Shown here: positions 17,017 to 25,102 of the stretch, piece by piece
How the letters are laid out: each line of letters begins with the position of its first letter
Position numbering within the stretch: the first letter of the stretch is position 1
Assembly: GCA_963674545.2 (NCBI GenBank)
Contig: CAXXFB010000001.1
Span: 2,480,001-2,544,000 of the forward strand
Source of the DNA: JABGQS01 sp963674545
Lineage (GTDB): Bacteria; Bacillota; Clostridia; Christensenellales; SZUA-584
Length of the DNA: 64,000 nt
Direction of reading: 5' to 3'
Made by a program: the position numbers and the translations under genes
Notes under the pieces: model-generated
The model's input: only the letters and a program-made list of their open reading frames with translations
What the model was told of the DNA's origin: nothing
The model's database searches: none

Positions 17017-17949
17017 ATGCATACAAAAGACAAATATTCCTTAGGTATTGATATAGGTGGTACCAAGGTTAATATAGGTATATTTAAAAATGATGGCAAG
17101 TTAAAGATAAAAAATAAATATTTAATTATAAAGGGAGGATCTTGTTATAATCTTGTTAAATACATTTGTGAAAATATTCTTACTTTAATTGATGAAAACG
17201 GGATTACATTGAAACAAATATTTTTTACTGGTGTTGGGGTACCGGGTACAGTAGATTCTGAAAACGCAAAGGTCATTTATGCTGCAAATGTTTTTTGGAA
17301 AGACGAACCAATCGGAGAATATTTTAAAGAATTCTTGGGTATTGATATAAAACTTATTCAAGATACTCGTGCAGCAGCGCTTGGAGAACTTCTATTTGGA
17401 GCAGGGAGAGGTTATAAAAACATTGTATGTATAACATTGGGAACAGGTATCGGCGCCGGCATTATTATTAATAAGAAAATATATAATGGGTTGAGTAATG
17501 CCGCAGGTGAATTAGGACATATCATTGTCTCGCCCAATGGCAGGAAATGTAATTGCGGGCAGAAGGGGTGTCTTGAAGCATATGCTTCCGGTAATGCGAT
17601 ACAAAAGAGAGCAGAAGAGTTATTTGGTGAAATTGATAATATAACAACAGAATCAGTTTTTAAACTTGCAGAACAAGAGAATAATACTGCAAAAGAAATA
17701 ATTAAGGAAATGGTCAAGTATTTATCTATTGGAATCGTCAATATTATAAATATTTTACAGCCAGAAGCTGTTATATTAAGTGGAGGATTGAGTTCGCAGG
17801 AAAAACTATTAATTAGTCCATTAAAAAGATTGGTTTCAAATATGTGTTATTTGAATTCTGCGGATTTAATAAAGCCTATTTTAATTAGAGCTGAACTAGG
17901 GGAAGATGCACCGGTATATGGAGCTGGAATGCTATATAGGGATCTTTAG
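17017..17949 (+). CDS. ROK-family sugar kinase
   Basis: A 310-residue ATP-dependent sugar kinase. It has the phosphate-1 motif GIDIGGTKVNIGIF at the N-terminus, the DTRAAALGE region, the GTGIGAGIIIN loop, GELGH with the catalytic acid region, and the zinc motif CNCGQKGCLEAY. In the als context it would be the allokinase-like step that makes the sugar-6-phosphate for RpiB. It lies between the binding protein and the first permease, an order that groups kinase and transporter in one transcript. Glucokinase or other ROK substrates remain possible. Confidence 0.88.
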   Translation: MHTKDKYSLGIDIGGTKVNIGIFKNDGKLKIKNKYLIIKGGSCYNLVKYICENILTLIDENGITLKQIFFTGVGVPGTVDSENAKVIYAANVFWKDEPIGEYFKEFLGIDIKLIQDTRAAALGELLFGAGRGYKNIVCITLGTGIGAGIIINKKIYNGLSNAAGELGHIIVSPNGRKCNCGQKGCLEAYASGNAIQKRAEELFGEIDNITTESVFKLAEQENNTAKEIIKEMVKYLSIGIVNIINILQPEAVILSGGLSSQEKLLISPLKRLVSNMCYLNSADLIKPILIRAELGEDAPVYGAGMLYRDL

Positions 17950-18040
17950 AGAACATAATAATTGATATTATTATTTCAGATACTTTTTGTGACAAATAGA
18001 GAATAAAGAGTCGTTATTTTTCGAAAAGGGTGAGGGTAAA

Positions 18041-19012
18041 ATGAAAAGCAAATTCGAATTTATAAAAGGGTTCATAAAAGAAAATCCAATATATCTTTTA
18101 TTCATTGTATTTATATTGTTTTCAATAATTTTTGTTGATGGTTTTTCAAGAGGTGAAAACCTAGTGAACATTTTAGTTCAATCAGCAGATTTAATTATTA
18201 TCGCATGTGGCTTAACATTTGTAATTATGAATGGAGGAATTGACTTCTCAGTTGTAGCCACTATTAATCTAGGTAGTGTAATCGGAGCAAGCATTATGTC
18301 TAGGGATAACGGCTGGATAGTAAACGAATCTTTCAATTGGATAATAGCAATAATGGGAATGCTTGTAGTAGGCTTAATAATTGGCGCTGTAAATGGATGG
18401 GCGGTTGTAAAATTAAAAATGCCCTCGTTTATTGCTACGATGGCGACACAACTAGTATTTAGTGGATTAGCACTATACTTTACGCAATCTATGACAATTG
18501 GTAATTTACCGAATGTTTTTAACGATATTGCACAGGGAAGCATTGCGTATATACCCATTCCTTTATTACTAACATTTATTTGTGGTGGCATAGCTTACTA
18601 TTTATTACATCATACGCTGTTTGGTAGGCGGGTATTTGCCATTGGTACGAATCATATGACTTCGTTTATTTCAGGCATTCCAGTAAAGCGAACTATATTT
18701 GTATTGTTCTTACTTAGTGGACTTTTTGCGGCAACTGGAGGAATAATTATGACATCACGTGTTGGGGCTGGAATGCCAGCACTTGCGCGAGAGATGCTGC
18801 TGGATATTGTTGCAGCAGTTATTATTGGTGGAACCAGTATTTCTGGGGGTAAGGGTAGTATTATAGGAACGGTGTTGGGCGGATTATTTATAGTTGTAAT
18901 AAATAATAGTTTGAAATTGCTCGGGGTTGAGTGGTATGTGATAAATGTTTTTAAGGGAGTTTTGATAATATCTGTTGCTTTTCTTGATATACTCCGTAGA
19001 AGAAACAGATGA
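18041..19012 (+). CDS. Sugar ABC importer permease 1 (RbsC/AlsC-like)
   Basis: A 323-residue integral membrane protein with about eight to ten hydrophobic segments from residue 18 on. It carries the RbsC-family features NGGIDFSV, GAVNGWAVVKLKMPSFIATM and GGTSISGGKGSIIGTVLGG. It pairs with permease 2 to form the channel that the downstream ATPase drives. GGTGAGGG precedes the ATG. Its stop overlaps an ATG that could start the ATPase, showing tight coupling. Confidence 0.9.
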   Translation: MKSKFEFIKGFIKENPIYLLFIVFILFSIIFVDGFSRGENLVNILVQSADLIIIACGLTFVIMNGGIDFSVVATINLGSVIGASIMSRDNGWIVNESFNWIIAIMGMLVVGLIIGAVNGWAVVKLKMPSFIATMATQLVFSGLALYFTQSMTIGNLPNVFNDIAQGSIAYIPIPLLLTFICGGIAYYLLHHTLFGRRVFAIGTNHMTSFISGIPVKRTIFVLFLLSGLFAATGGIIMTSRVGAGMPALAREMLLDIVAAVIIGGTSISGGKGSIIGTVLGGLFIVVINNSLKLLGVEWYVINVFKGVLIISVAFLDILRRRNR

Positions 19013-19035
19013 ATTATAAAATTGGAGAGTATAAA

Positions 19036-20541
19036 ATGAGTGAATACATACTTGATTTAAGAGAAATTGAGAAAAAATATTCAGGTGTACAGGTTTTATT
19101 TGACGTAAACTTGCATCTGAAGAAAAACAGTGTGCTAGGGCTTGTAGGGGAAAATGGCGCAGGGAAATCAACATTGATGAATATTTTAGGAGGTATAGTT
19201 CCTAAAGATTCAGGAACTATATTATTGGATAATAAAGAATATAACCCTACAGCACCTAAAGATGCCATCGAAAATGGAATTGCGTTTATACATCAAGAGC
19301 TTAACATGTTTGCGAATATGACAGTTGCCGAAAATATTTTTATTGATAATTTTCCTAGGAATGCTGTTAAAACGCTTTCATATCGGAAAATGCGAAAAGA
19401 AGCTGCGGGAGTATTGGATAGATTAGGCGAAAAGATTAGTCCGAATCAAATGATTGGTGAATTACCGATGGGAACTCGACAAATGGTTGAAATAGGTAAA
19501 GCGCTTGCTAAAAGTTCAAAAATCATTATTTTTGATGAGCCAACAACTTCTTTATCTAACAAAGAAAAAGAAAAATTATTCAGCATTATTAATGAACTTA
19601 AAGATTCAGGCGTTTCAGTAATATACATATCCCATATGCTGGAAGATGTATTCAGAATTTGTGATGATATTGCGGTGCTGAGAGATGGAAAATTAATTGG
19701 TCAGGGTAAAAGAGATAACTTAGATCGTAATATTGTTGTAAGAATGATGGTTGGTAGAGAGTTGAGTAAACTATATCCCTATAAAGAGAAAAAAATAGGT
19801 TCTCCTATTTTGCAAGTTAAGGGTTTGTGCCAAGCAAAAACTTTAAATAACATAACGTTCACTCTCCATGAAGGAGAAATAGTTGGATTGTTCGGATTAA
19901 TGGGGTCGGGTAGAAGTGAACTTGTTCGTGCGATTTTTGGAATTGATAGTTTTGATTCAGGGAAAGTCTATTTTAAAAACGAAAAAATATCCAGACCTAG
20001 TCCAGAAAAATGGATACAAAAAGGAGTTGCACTTATTACAGAGGACCGTCGTGACGAGGGCTTATTAATGTCTAAATCAGTAAAGAGCAATCTCGTTTTG
20101 GCACACTTAAAATACTTAAAAGGGCCTGTAAATTATATATCTAAGAAGGATGAAAATATAAAAGCAGACTTTGCTATTAAGCAATTACAGATAAAAACGT
20201 ATGATAAAGATTCTCAGGAAGCGTGTATGCTTAGTGGTGGGAATCAACAAAAAGTAGTAATAGGTAAGTGGCTGCTTAATTCACCGGAAGTATTTTTAAT
20301 GGATGAACCAACTCGGGGAATTGATGTTGGTGCAAAATATGAAATCTATAATCATATGAACAATCTGGTAACGGAAAACTCAGCAATACTTTTTATATCT
20401 TCGGAGATGGAAGAATTAATGGGTGTGTGCGATAGGATACTGATCATGAGTTACGGTAAAATCAGCGGGGAGATTGGGCGAGAAGATTTTAATCAAGAAT
20501 GTCTGTTGAAAATGGCCATTAAAGGAGAAGATGAACGATGA
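19036..20541 (+). CDS. Sugar ABC importer ATPase (RbsA/AlsA-like, two nucleotide-binding domains)
   Basis: A 501-residue double ATPase. The first domain has Walker A GENGAGKST, a degenerate signature LPMGTRQMVEI and Walker B IIIFDEPTTS. The second has the degenerate loop GLMGSGRSE, signature LSGGNQQKVVIGKW and FLMDEPTRGID. This is the arrangement of ribose-type importers. The ATG at 19036 follows GGAGAG at 19024-19029; an upstream ATG at 19009 overlaps the permease stop and would add nine residues, but has no ribosome binding site. Confidence 0.92.
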   Translation: MSEYILDLREIEKKYSGVQVLFDVNLHLKKNSVLGLVGENGAGKSTLMNILGGIVPKDSGTILLDNKEYNPTAPKDAIENGIAFIHQELNMFANMTVAENIFIDNFPRNAVKTLSYRKMRKEAAGVLDRLGEKISPNQMIGELPMGTRQMVEIGKALAKSSKIIIFDEPTTSLSNKEKEKLFSIINELKDSGVSVIYISHMLEDVFRICDDIAVLRDGKLIGQGKRDNLDRNIVVRMMVGRELSKLYPYKEKKIGSPILQVKGLCQAKTLNNITFTLHEGEIVGLFGLMGSGRSELVRAIFGIDSFDSGKVYFKNEKISRPSPEKWIQKGVALITEDRRDEGLLMSKSVKSNLVLAHLKYLKGPVNYISKKDENIKADFAIKQLQIKTYDKDSQEACMLSGGNQQKVVIGKWLLNSPEVFLMDEPTRGIDVGAKYEIYNHMNNLVTENSAILFISSEMEELMGVCDRILIMSYGKISGEIGREDFNQECLLKMAIKGEDER

Positions 20542-21509
20542 AAACATGTGAAACAAAAAGTAGATTTAATATTTATGATGGTTTTTATAAATATGGCTTA
20601 TATATGGTTTTTGTAGCTTTATTTGTTACATTTTCAATATTTAACAAAGAATTTATCAGCATAGCAAATATTATTAACCTTTTACAGCAATCTTCTGCGC
20701 CTGCTATTGCTGCGGTTGGTGTTGTTTTTGTTCTTGTTTCCGGTGGAATTGATATTTCTATTGGATCAACAATTTATCTTACTGCAGCGTTAGTTACGAT
20801 GGCCACAAATGCTGGCCTAGGGCTCATCCCTGCGATATTGTTAGTACTAATTACTGGCGGTATTATTGGTTGTTTAAATGGCTTTATGATTGCAAAACTA
20901 CATATGGTACCAATTATTGTTACCTTAGCTATGATGTTCATTATACGAGGTTTTACCCTTGCAATAACGAATATTGAAATGCAATATTTTATGAACCCAG
21001 TTGGTGATTTTATTGCGCGGTATCGTTTATTCGGCATCATTCCGATTATAGTGATTACAATGATTATAGTGCTTGCAATTGGGCAATTTGTTTTAAGTTA
21101 TACAGCTTTTGGGCGACATTTATATGCAATGGGTAACAATAGTGTTGCTGCACTTAAAGCTGGAATTCGTTTTAAAAGAAACTCATTTCTTGTTTACATA
21201 ATATCCGGTGCTTTAGCAGGCCTGGCAGGTTTAGTAGGTGGCGCACAGGTTGGAGGTGTAACTACAACCTATGGAAGCGGTCAGGAGTTCCTTGTAATTA
21301 GTGCATGTGTATTAGGAGGGGTGAGTCTCTTTGGGGGAAAAGGTAGAATATTTCCAGGTGCGTTTTTGGGTGTTCTTATTGTAATGGGGATTGAGAATGG
21401 TTTAGTCATGGCAAGCGCAAACGTATATTTATATACAATTATACGCGGCATGGTGATATTCTTAGCAGTTATGGTAGATTGCTTAAGAAATACCAGTGAG
21501 CTAAGATAA
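20538..21509 (+). CDS. Sugar ABC importer permease 2 (RbsC-like)
   Basis: A second 323-residue permease overlapping the ATPase by four bases (ATGA). It has the family motifs SGGIDISIGST, GCLNGFMIAKLHMVPIIVTL and GGVSLFGGKGRIFPGAFLG. Two different permeases imply a heterodimeric channel, unlike E. coli rbs or als, which have one permease gene. It is the last gene of the cargo. Confidence 0.9.
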   Translation: MKTCETKSRFNIYDGFYKYGLYMVFVALFVTFSIFNKEFISIANIINLLQQSSAPAIAAVGVVFVLVSGGIDISIGSTIYLTAALVTMATNAGLGLIPAILLVLITGGIIGCLNGFMIAKLHMVPIIVTLAMMFIIRGFTLAITNIEMQYFMNPVGDFIARYRLFGIIPIIVITMIIVLAIGQFVLSYTAFGRHLYAMGNNSVAALKAGIRFKRNSFLVYIISGALAGLAGLVGGAQVGGVTTTYGSGQEFLVISACVLGGVSLFGGKGRIFPGAFLGVLIVMGIENGLVMASANVYLYTIIRGMVIFLAVMVDCLRNTSELR

Positions 21510-21920
21510 TAAAGTTGATTTGGAAATGATATACGAGTTACAGTTTCATTAGCTTTCATCCATCTAAACAGCTGTATTATGATATGCAATAATATTCGAT
21601 ACAGGTTTTAGCAAGAAAGTACTATGATAAATAAACAACTTGAGAAGTTGAAGGCTTTAATTAAGTATTCTAATTATATATGAACGAAAATATTGTATCT
21701 GTTCCATCGTTTCAATATCAAAAGGTAAATTAACATAAGATCTTTTCGTTTTATATGCCTTCTTCTAATCTTCAGAAACTTTTAAATGTAAGTAAAACAA
21801 GACTAATGATAATGTGAAAGAAAATGCAGAAAAAATTAATAAAAATAAGAGCAGTTATGCAAGAGCGGTACAGTCGCTATGAACAAACATAGCTATATAT
21901 AGTTACAGGATATTTTTAAT

Positions 21921-21955
21921 GCCTCGTAGTCAGATTTGATTGCGGGGCTATTTTT
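21921..21955 (+). terminator. Terminator-like hairpin 1
   Basis: GCCTCG and CGGGGC form a short stem with one wobble pair around a long loop, followed by TATTTTT. Probable end of the sugar operon. Confidence 0.45.
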
Positions 21956-21964
21956 ATGTCTAAA

Positions 21965-21992
21965 AGCTGTGCTTTTCTGTGCGGCTTTTTTT
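21965..21992 (+). terminator. Terminator-like hairpin 2
   Basis: AGCTGTGC pairs with GTGCGGCT (three G-T wobbles) and is followed by a run of seven Ts, nine bases before the ribosome binding site of the next small frame. It may terminate or attenuate. Confidence 0.5.
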
Positions 21993-22011
21993 GTTTTCCA
22001 AAGGAGTTTAC

Positions 22012-22110
22012 ATGTCAAACAATAGCAGATCGCCACCTTCCTTTCAGATTTCCTTGAAGTGTTTGGAAACTTCAATATCGCTTGGAAATATGAAGGGAGT
22101 AAACAAATGA
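22012..22110 (+). CDS. Putative 32-residue leader protein ahead of the sigma-like gene
   Basis: A short frame starting MSNNSRSPPSFQISLKCLET with a good AAGGAG at 22001-22006. Its stop overlaps the next start in an ATGA (22107-22110), the arrangement used for translational coupling. No similarity recognised. It could be a true small protein or only a coupling device. Confidence 0.4.
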   Translation: MSNNSRSPPSFQISLKCLETSISLGNMKGVNK

Positions 22111-22577
22111 AACCAAGTTACAGAAAAGCATATTTAACAGACGGGACACAGGTAAAGATAACTGAAGAACTATTTCAACAACTAAGAGAATGGGAAAAAG
22201 AAGGCCGTCCAATTCATTTCAGTTATATAGACATGCTGAAACAAGAAGACAACGAAATGATCAACAAGCAGCGTTGTTATAACACATTCAATATCTCATT
22301 AGAAGGGGAGCTTGAAAAAGATTCATCTAACCCGATGTTGCTTAAAGACACAAGAGATGTTTCAGGCAAGGCGACCAGAAGTATTGAGATGCGAAACGCT
22401 ATAAACTCTGTGCTTAGTCTTTGCTCCGAAGCTCAAAGAAGAAGATTCATCAAGTATTACTACTTGGATTTCACCCTCGACATGATCGCTGCACAAGAGG
22501 GCTGCAGCTTTCAAACTGTACAGCGTTCTATCAAGAAAGTAGAAAAAAGACTGATTATATTAAAAAATTTCTTCTAG
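22107..22577 (+). CDS. Sigma-70 region-4-like regulator of the conjugative element
   Basis: A 156-residue protein. The C-terminal third (LSLCSEAQRRRFIKYYYLDF, then LDMIAAQEGCSFQTVQRSIK) is a sigma region 4-type helix-turn-helix, while the N-terminal half is charged and family-specific. Proteins like it are found just upstream of recombinase genes in Tn1549-like elements and are thought to control excision and transfer. The ATG at 22107 follows GAAGGGAG at 22092-22099; a GTG at 22059 is less likely. Confidence 0.75.
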   Translation: MKPSYRKAYLTDGTQVKITEELFQQLREWEKEGRPIHFSYIDMLKQEDNEMINKQRCYNTFNISLEGELEKDSSNPMLLKDTRDVSGKATRSIEMRNAINSVLSLCSEAQRRRFIKYYYLDFTLDMIAAQEGCSFQTVQRSIKKVEKRLIILKNFF

Positions 22578-23089
22578 GGGGGTGAAAAACATGCTCTCCC
22601 AACGCTATATAGTGTAGGGGTTTTTTCGAAATGGAAAAACCGCAGGCAAGTAATGCCTTGAAAGTTCATTGAAAATTGAATAAAAAGCGTTTCAAGTACG
22701 AAAGCCATGCAGCGTAGATACGAAAGCGACAGACAAGGACGCCAAAACCATTCTGCAGTGATACCCAAGGGGGCAGACCCTGACAAACTGTAAACCGGAT
22801 AGACGATCCAAGAATGCGAGCGACAAACCTTGTCTGGGATATCCTAAGCCGTTAAAGATAGACGGCATTCGCCATGACCTGTGTGGTGCTGAAACTTCCC
22901 AAACGTTGGGCGGTCATACGATAGGACATAGAAGTCCTTAAAAATGGGCGGGTGAAACTCCATGCGGTAGGTTATCTCTACCGGCTTGAAATGTTGACTA
23001 AAAAATCTGAAAGACATATACAATGCGGCATCTGTGAATTACCGGTGCCGCATGAATATATCTTTTGGAAATATTGAAGGAGGAAAATT
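22578..23089 (+). ncRNA. Candidate structured RNA region
   Basis: A 512-base gap without genes in an otherwise packed module, clearly richer in G+C than its neighbours. It can form a chain of hairpins: GGTTTTTTC/GGAAAAACC near 22617, GCCGT/ACGGC near 22850, ATGACC/GGTCAT enclosing CCCAA/TTGGG near 22873-22919, AGGAC/GTCCT near 22924, CGGTAG/CTACCG near 22964 and ATGCGGCATC/GGTGCCGCAT at 23021-23053. The string GGGATATCCTAAGCC recalls group II intron RNA, but no reverse transcriptase or intron end is present. It may be a regulatory or element-borne RNA; family not recognised. Confidence 0.45.
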
Positions 23090-23284
23090 ATGAATAGTAA
23101 TTTGATTGATATTCAGAATGTAAAAATAAACACTGACCTTCCTGTATCGGATAAGGTTAAGAGCTTTATAGAGCAAATTATTGACCCATATCACTTCAAG
23201 TGTTGCGATGTAGAGGTCACTTTAGACTTTGACGGGCACGACTCACTCGAAAGCAAAATCATAAAACATCTATGCAGCAAATAA
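23090..23284 (+). CDS. Small DUF6870-like protein
   Basis: A 64-residue acidic protein with the pattern IDIQNVKIN, LPVSDKVKSFIEQI and PYHFKCCDVEV. This layout recalls the DUF6870 small proteins found beside relaxase or recombinase genes of clostridial conjugative elements. GGAGG lies before the ATG. Function unknown. Confidence 0.6.
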   Translation: MNSNLIDIQNVKINTDLPVSDKVKSFIEQIIDPYHFKCCDVEVTLDFDGHDSLESKIIKHLCSK

Positions 23285-23380
23285 AACGTTCTCAAATTTC
23301 TTGATTTGAAATTATTGTGCTAAGCTTTGATTGGCACTTAAAAGTCCTGCTGTTTGATAAAAAAACAGGAGGTATTTGTA

Positions 23381-25102
23381 ATGGCAAGAAAAAAGTTTTA
23401 TGTCAATGAAGAAGCGGGAGAACAAACTGAAAAAAAGAATGTGTGGAGTGTTGCAAAGTATATCCGTCTTTCAAGAATGGATGGTGATAACTTAGAGAGC
23501 GATAGCGTTGTTAATCAAAGAAAGCTGCTCAATGATTACATCGACGAGCATGACGATTTTATAGGCATAGAAGAATTCATTGATGATGACTGGACCGGAA
23601 CGAACTTTGAGCGCCCCGGTTTCCAAAGGATGATGCGGGAGATTGAAAACAGAAACATCAACTGCGTTATTGTAAAAGACTTATCACGTTTCGGTAGAAA
23701 CTACATAGAAGCCGGTAGATACCTTGAGCATACTCTTCCGACGTTCAATTGCAGAATCATATCCGTTATAGATGAACTGGACAGCTTCAAAGATACGGAC
23801 GCTGCGCTTGGGCTTATGGTTCGTATAAAAAACCTTATCCATGACCATAACAGCCAGGACATATCCAAGAAAGTAAGAGAAACGAAGAACATGCTCCGTA
23901 AAGAAGGCAAATATATTTCTCAACCTCCCTTCGGATACAAGAAAGATCCGAGTGACAGATATAAGCTGGTTATTGACGAAGAAGCTGCAACGGTTGTAAG
24001 AAAGATATTTAATATGTACTTGGAAGGTATGGGAACCATACGTATTTCACAAAGGCTGAACGAGCTCGGAATAATGACACGGGGAGATTATATTAAGACA
24101 GGTTCGATATACAGGGACGATAATATTGTTTCGAGCACAAAAGGCTGGAGACCAAACGGTATACGCAGTATGCTGAGCAACAAAGCATATATAGGAGCGG
24201 TGTGCCAGCGGCGGAGAACCACGAGGAATTATAAGGACAGAAAACCAATCTATTTGGATGAAAAAGACCAAATAGTTGTATACGACATGCACGAACCGAT
24301 TGTCAGCAGAGAACAGTTTGATAAAGTGCAGGAGATTCTAAAAAGAAGATGCACAAAAACATCTCAGTATAGCAAAGAACTATATTTGTTCTCTGGAATG
24401 TTACGCTGTGCAGGGTGTAAATCCTCAATGATAAGAAATCCTAAGTTCCATAAGAACAAGTGGTATGTATATTACAAATGCCGAGGATACAATCAACGTG
24501 GCACGAAAGTTTGCAATCATTCACACAGTATAAGCGAAGAAAAGCTAGTTGTAGCTGTAAGGTATGCTTTGAACATACAGATTCAAACGCTAGTTGATAT
24601 GAAACGAGTTATAGAAGCAATAAATAAGAATAAACAGCGGCAACGCATGTCAATAGACTATGACAAGCTGATTATTGAGAAATCAGTAAAAAAGGAAAAG
24701 ATTAGAACCATGAAGCTAAGCAGCTACATGGACTGGAAAAGCGGTACGGTTTCAAAAGATGAGTATACATTCATGCGTGATAAGTTTGACAGTATGATTG
24801 AGCAGTTGAACAAAGAAATGTCCAATTTGAAAAGTGAAAAGCGAGCCGAGGAAGATATACGCAGCAATCAGTATGGCTGGCTGGATAGCATGATCAGTAA
24901 CGGATATCTGAGCACTTTATCCAGGGAGATAACAACAGAATTTATCGACTGTATCTACGTTGGGAAAGACAAAAAGGTTCAAATCGTTTTCAAGCATAAG
25001 GATGAGTTCCAAAGGCTAACCGGTTATATTGAAAAGCATGCTGGATCATGTTATGAAGAGCAAGGAGGTGTGCTCAATGTATCAGATGGCATTGCAAGAT
25101 AA
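23381..25102 (+). CDS. Large serine recombinase 1
   Basis: A 573-residue site-specific recombinase for excision and integration of the element. The N-terminal resolvase domain (about 25-165) has the nucleophile Ser31 in YIRLSRMD and the VKDLSRFGRNY arginine motif. A recombinase domain follows, then a zinc ribbon (CAGC, later CRGY and CNH, about residues 345-385) and a long coiled-coil C-terminal part. The ATG with ACAGGAGG eight bases upstream is preferred to the TTG at 23354. It overlaps the next recombinase by 26 bases, so both are made together. Confidence 0.9.
   Translation: MARKKFYVNEEAGEQTEKKNVWSVAKYIRLSRMDGDNLESDSVVNQRKLLNDYIDEHDDFIGIEEFIDDDWTGTNFERPGFQRMMREIENRNINCVIVKDLSRFGRNYIEAGRYLEHTLPTFNCRIISVIDELDSFKDTDAALGLMVRIKNLIHDHNSQDISKKVRETKNMLRKEGKYISQPPFGYKKDPSDRYKLVIDEEAATVVRKIFNMYLEGMGTIRISQRLNELGIMTRGDYIKTGSIYRDDNIVSSTKGWRPNGIRSMLSNKAYIGAVCQRRRTTRNYKDRKPIYLDEKDQIVVYDMHEPIVSREQFDKVQEILKRRCTKTSQYSKELYLFSGMLRCAGCKSSMIRNPKFHKNKWYVYYKCRGYNQRGTKVCNHSHSISEEKLVVAVRYALNIQIQTLVDMKRVIEAINKNKQRQRMSIDYDKLIIEKSVKKEKIRTMKLSSYMDWKSGTVSKDEYTFMRDKFDSMIEQLNKEMSNLKSEKRAEEDIRSNQYGWLDSMISNGYLSTLSREITTEFIDCIYVGKDKKVQIVFKHKDEFQRLTGYIEKHAGSCYEEQGGVLNVSDGIAR

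Larger units (their letters stand above)
21510..22011. other. Intergenic stretch between cargo and recombination module
   Basis: About 500 AT-rich bases without a credible gene up to 21,900. The last 100 bases contain two terminator-like hairpins (listed separately). This is the likely seam between sugar cargo and element backbone. Confidence 0.5.

Noticed and set aside
22578..23089. A group II intron, suggested by GGGATATCCTAAGCC.
   Set aside because: No reverse transcriptase, no convincing domain V and no clear 5' GTGYG end; kept only as a generic structured-RNA candidate.
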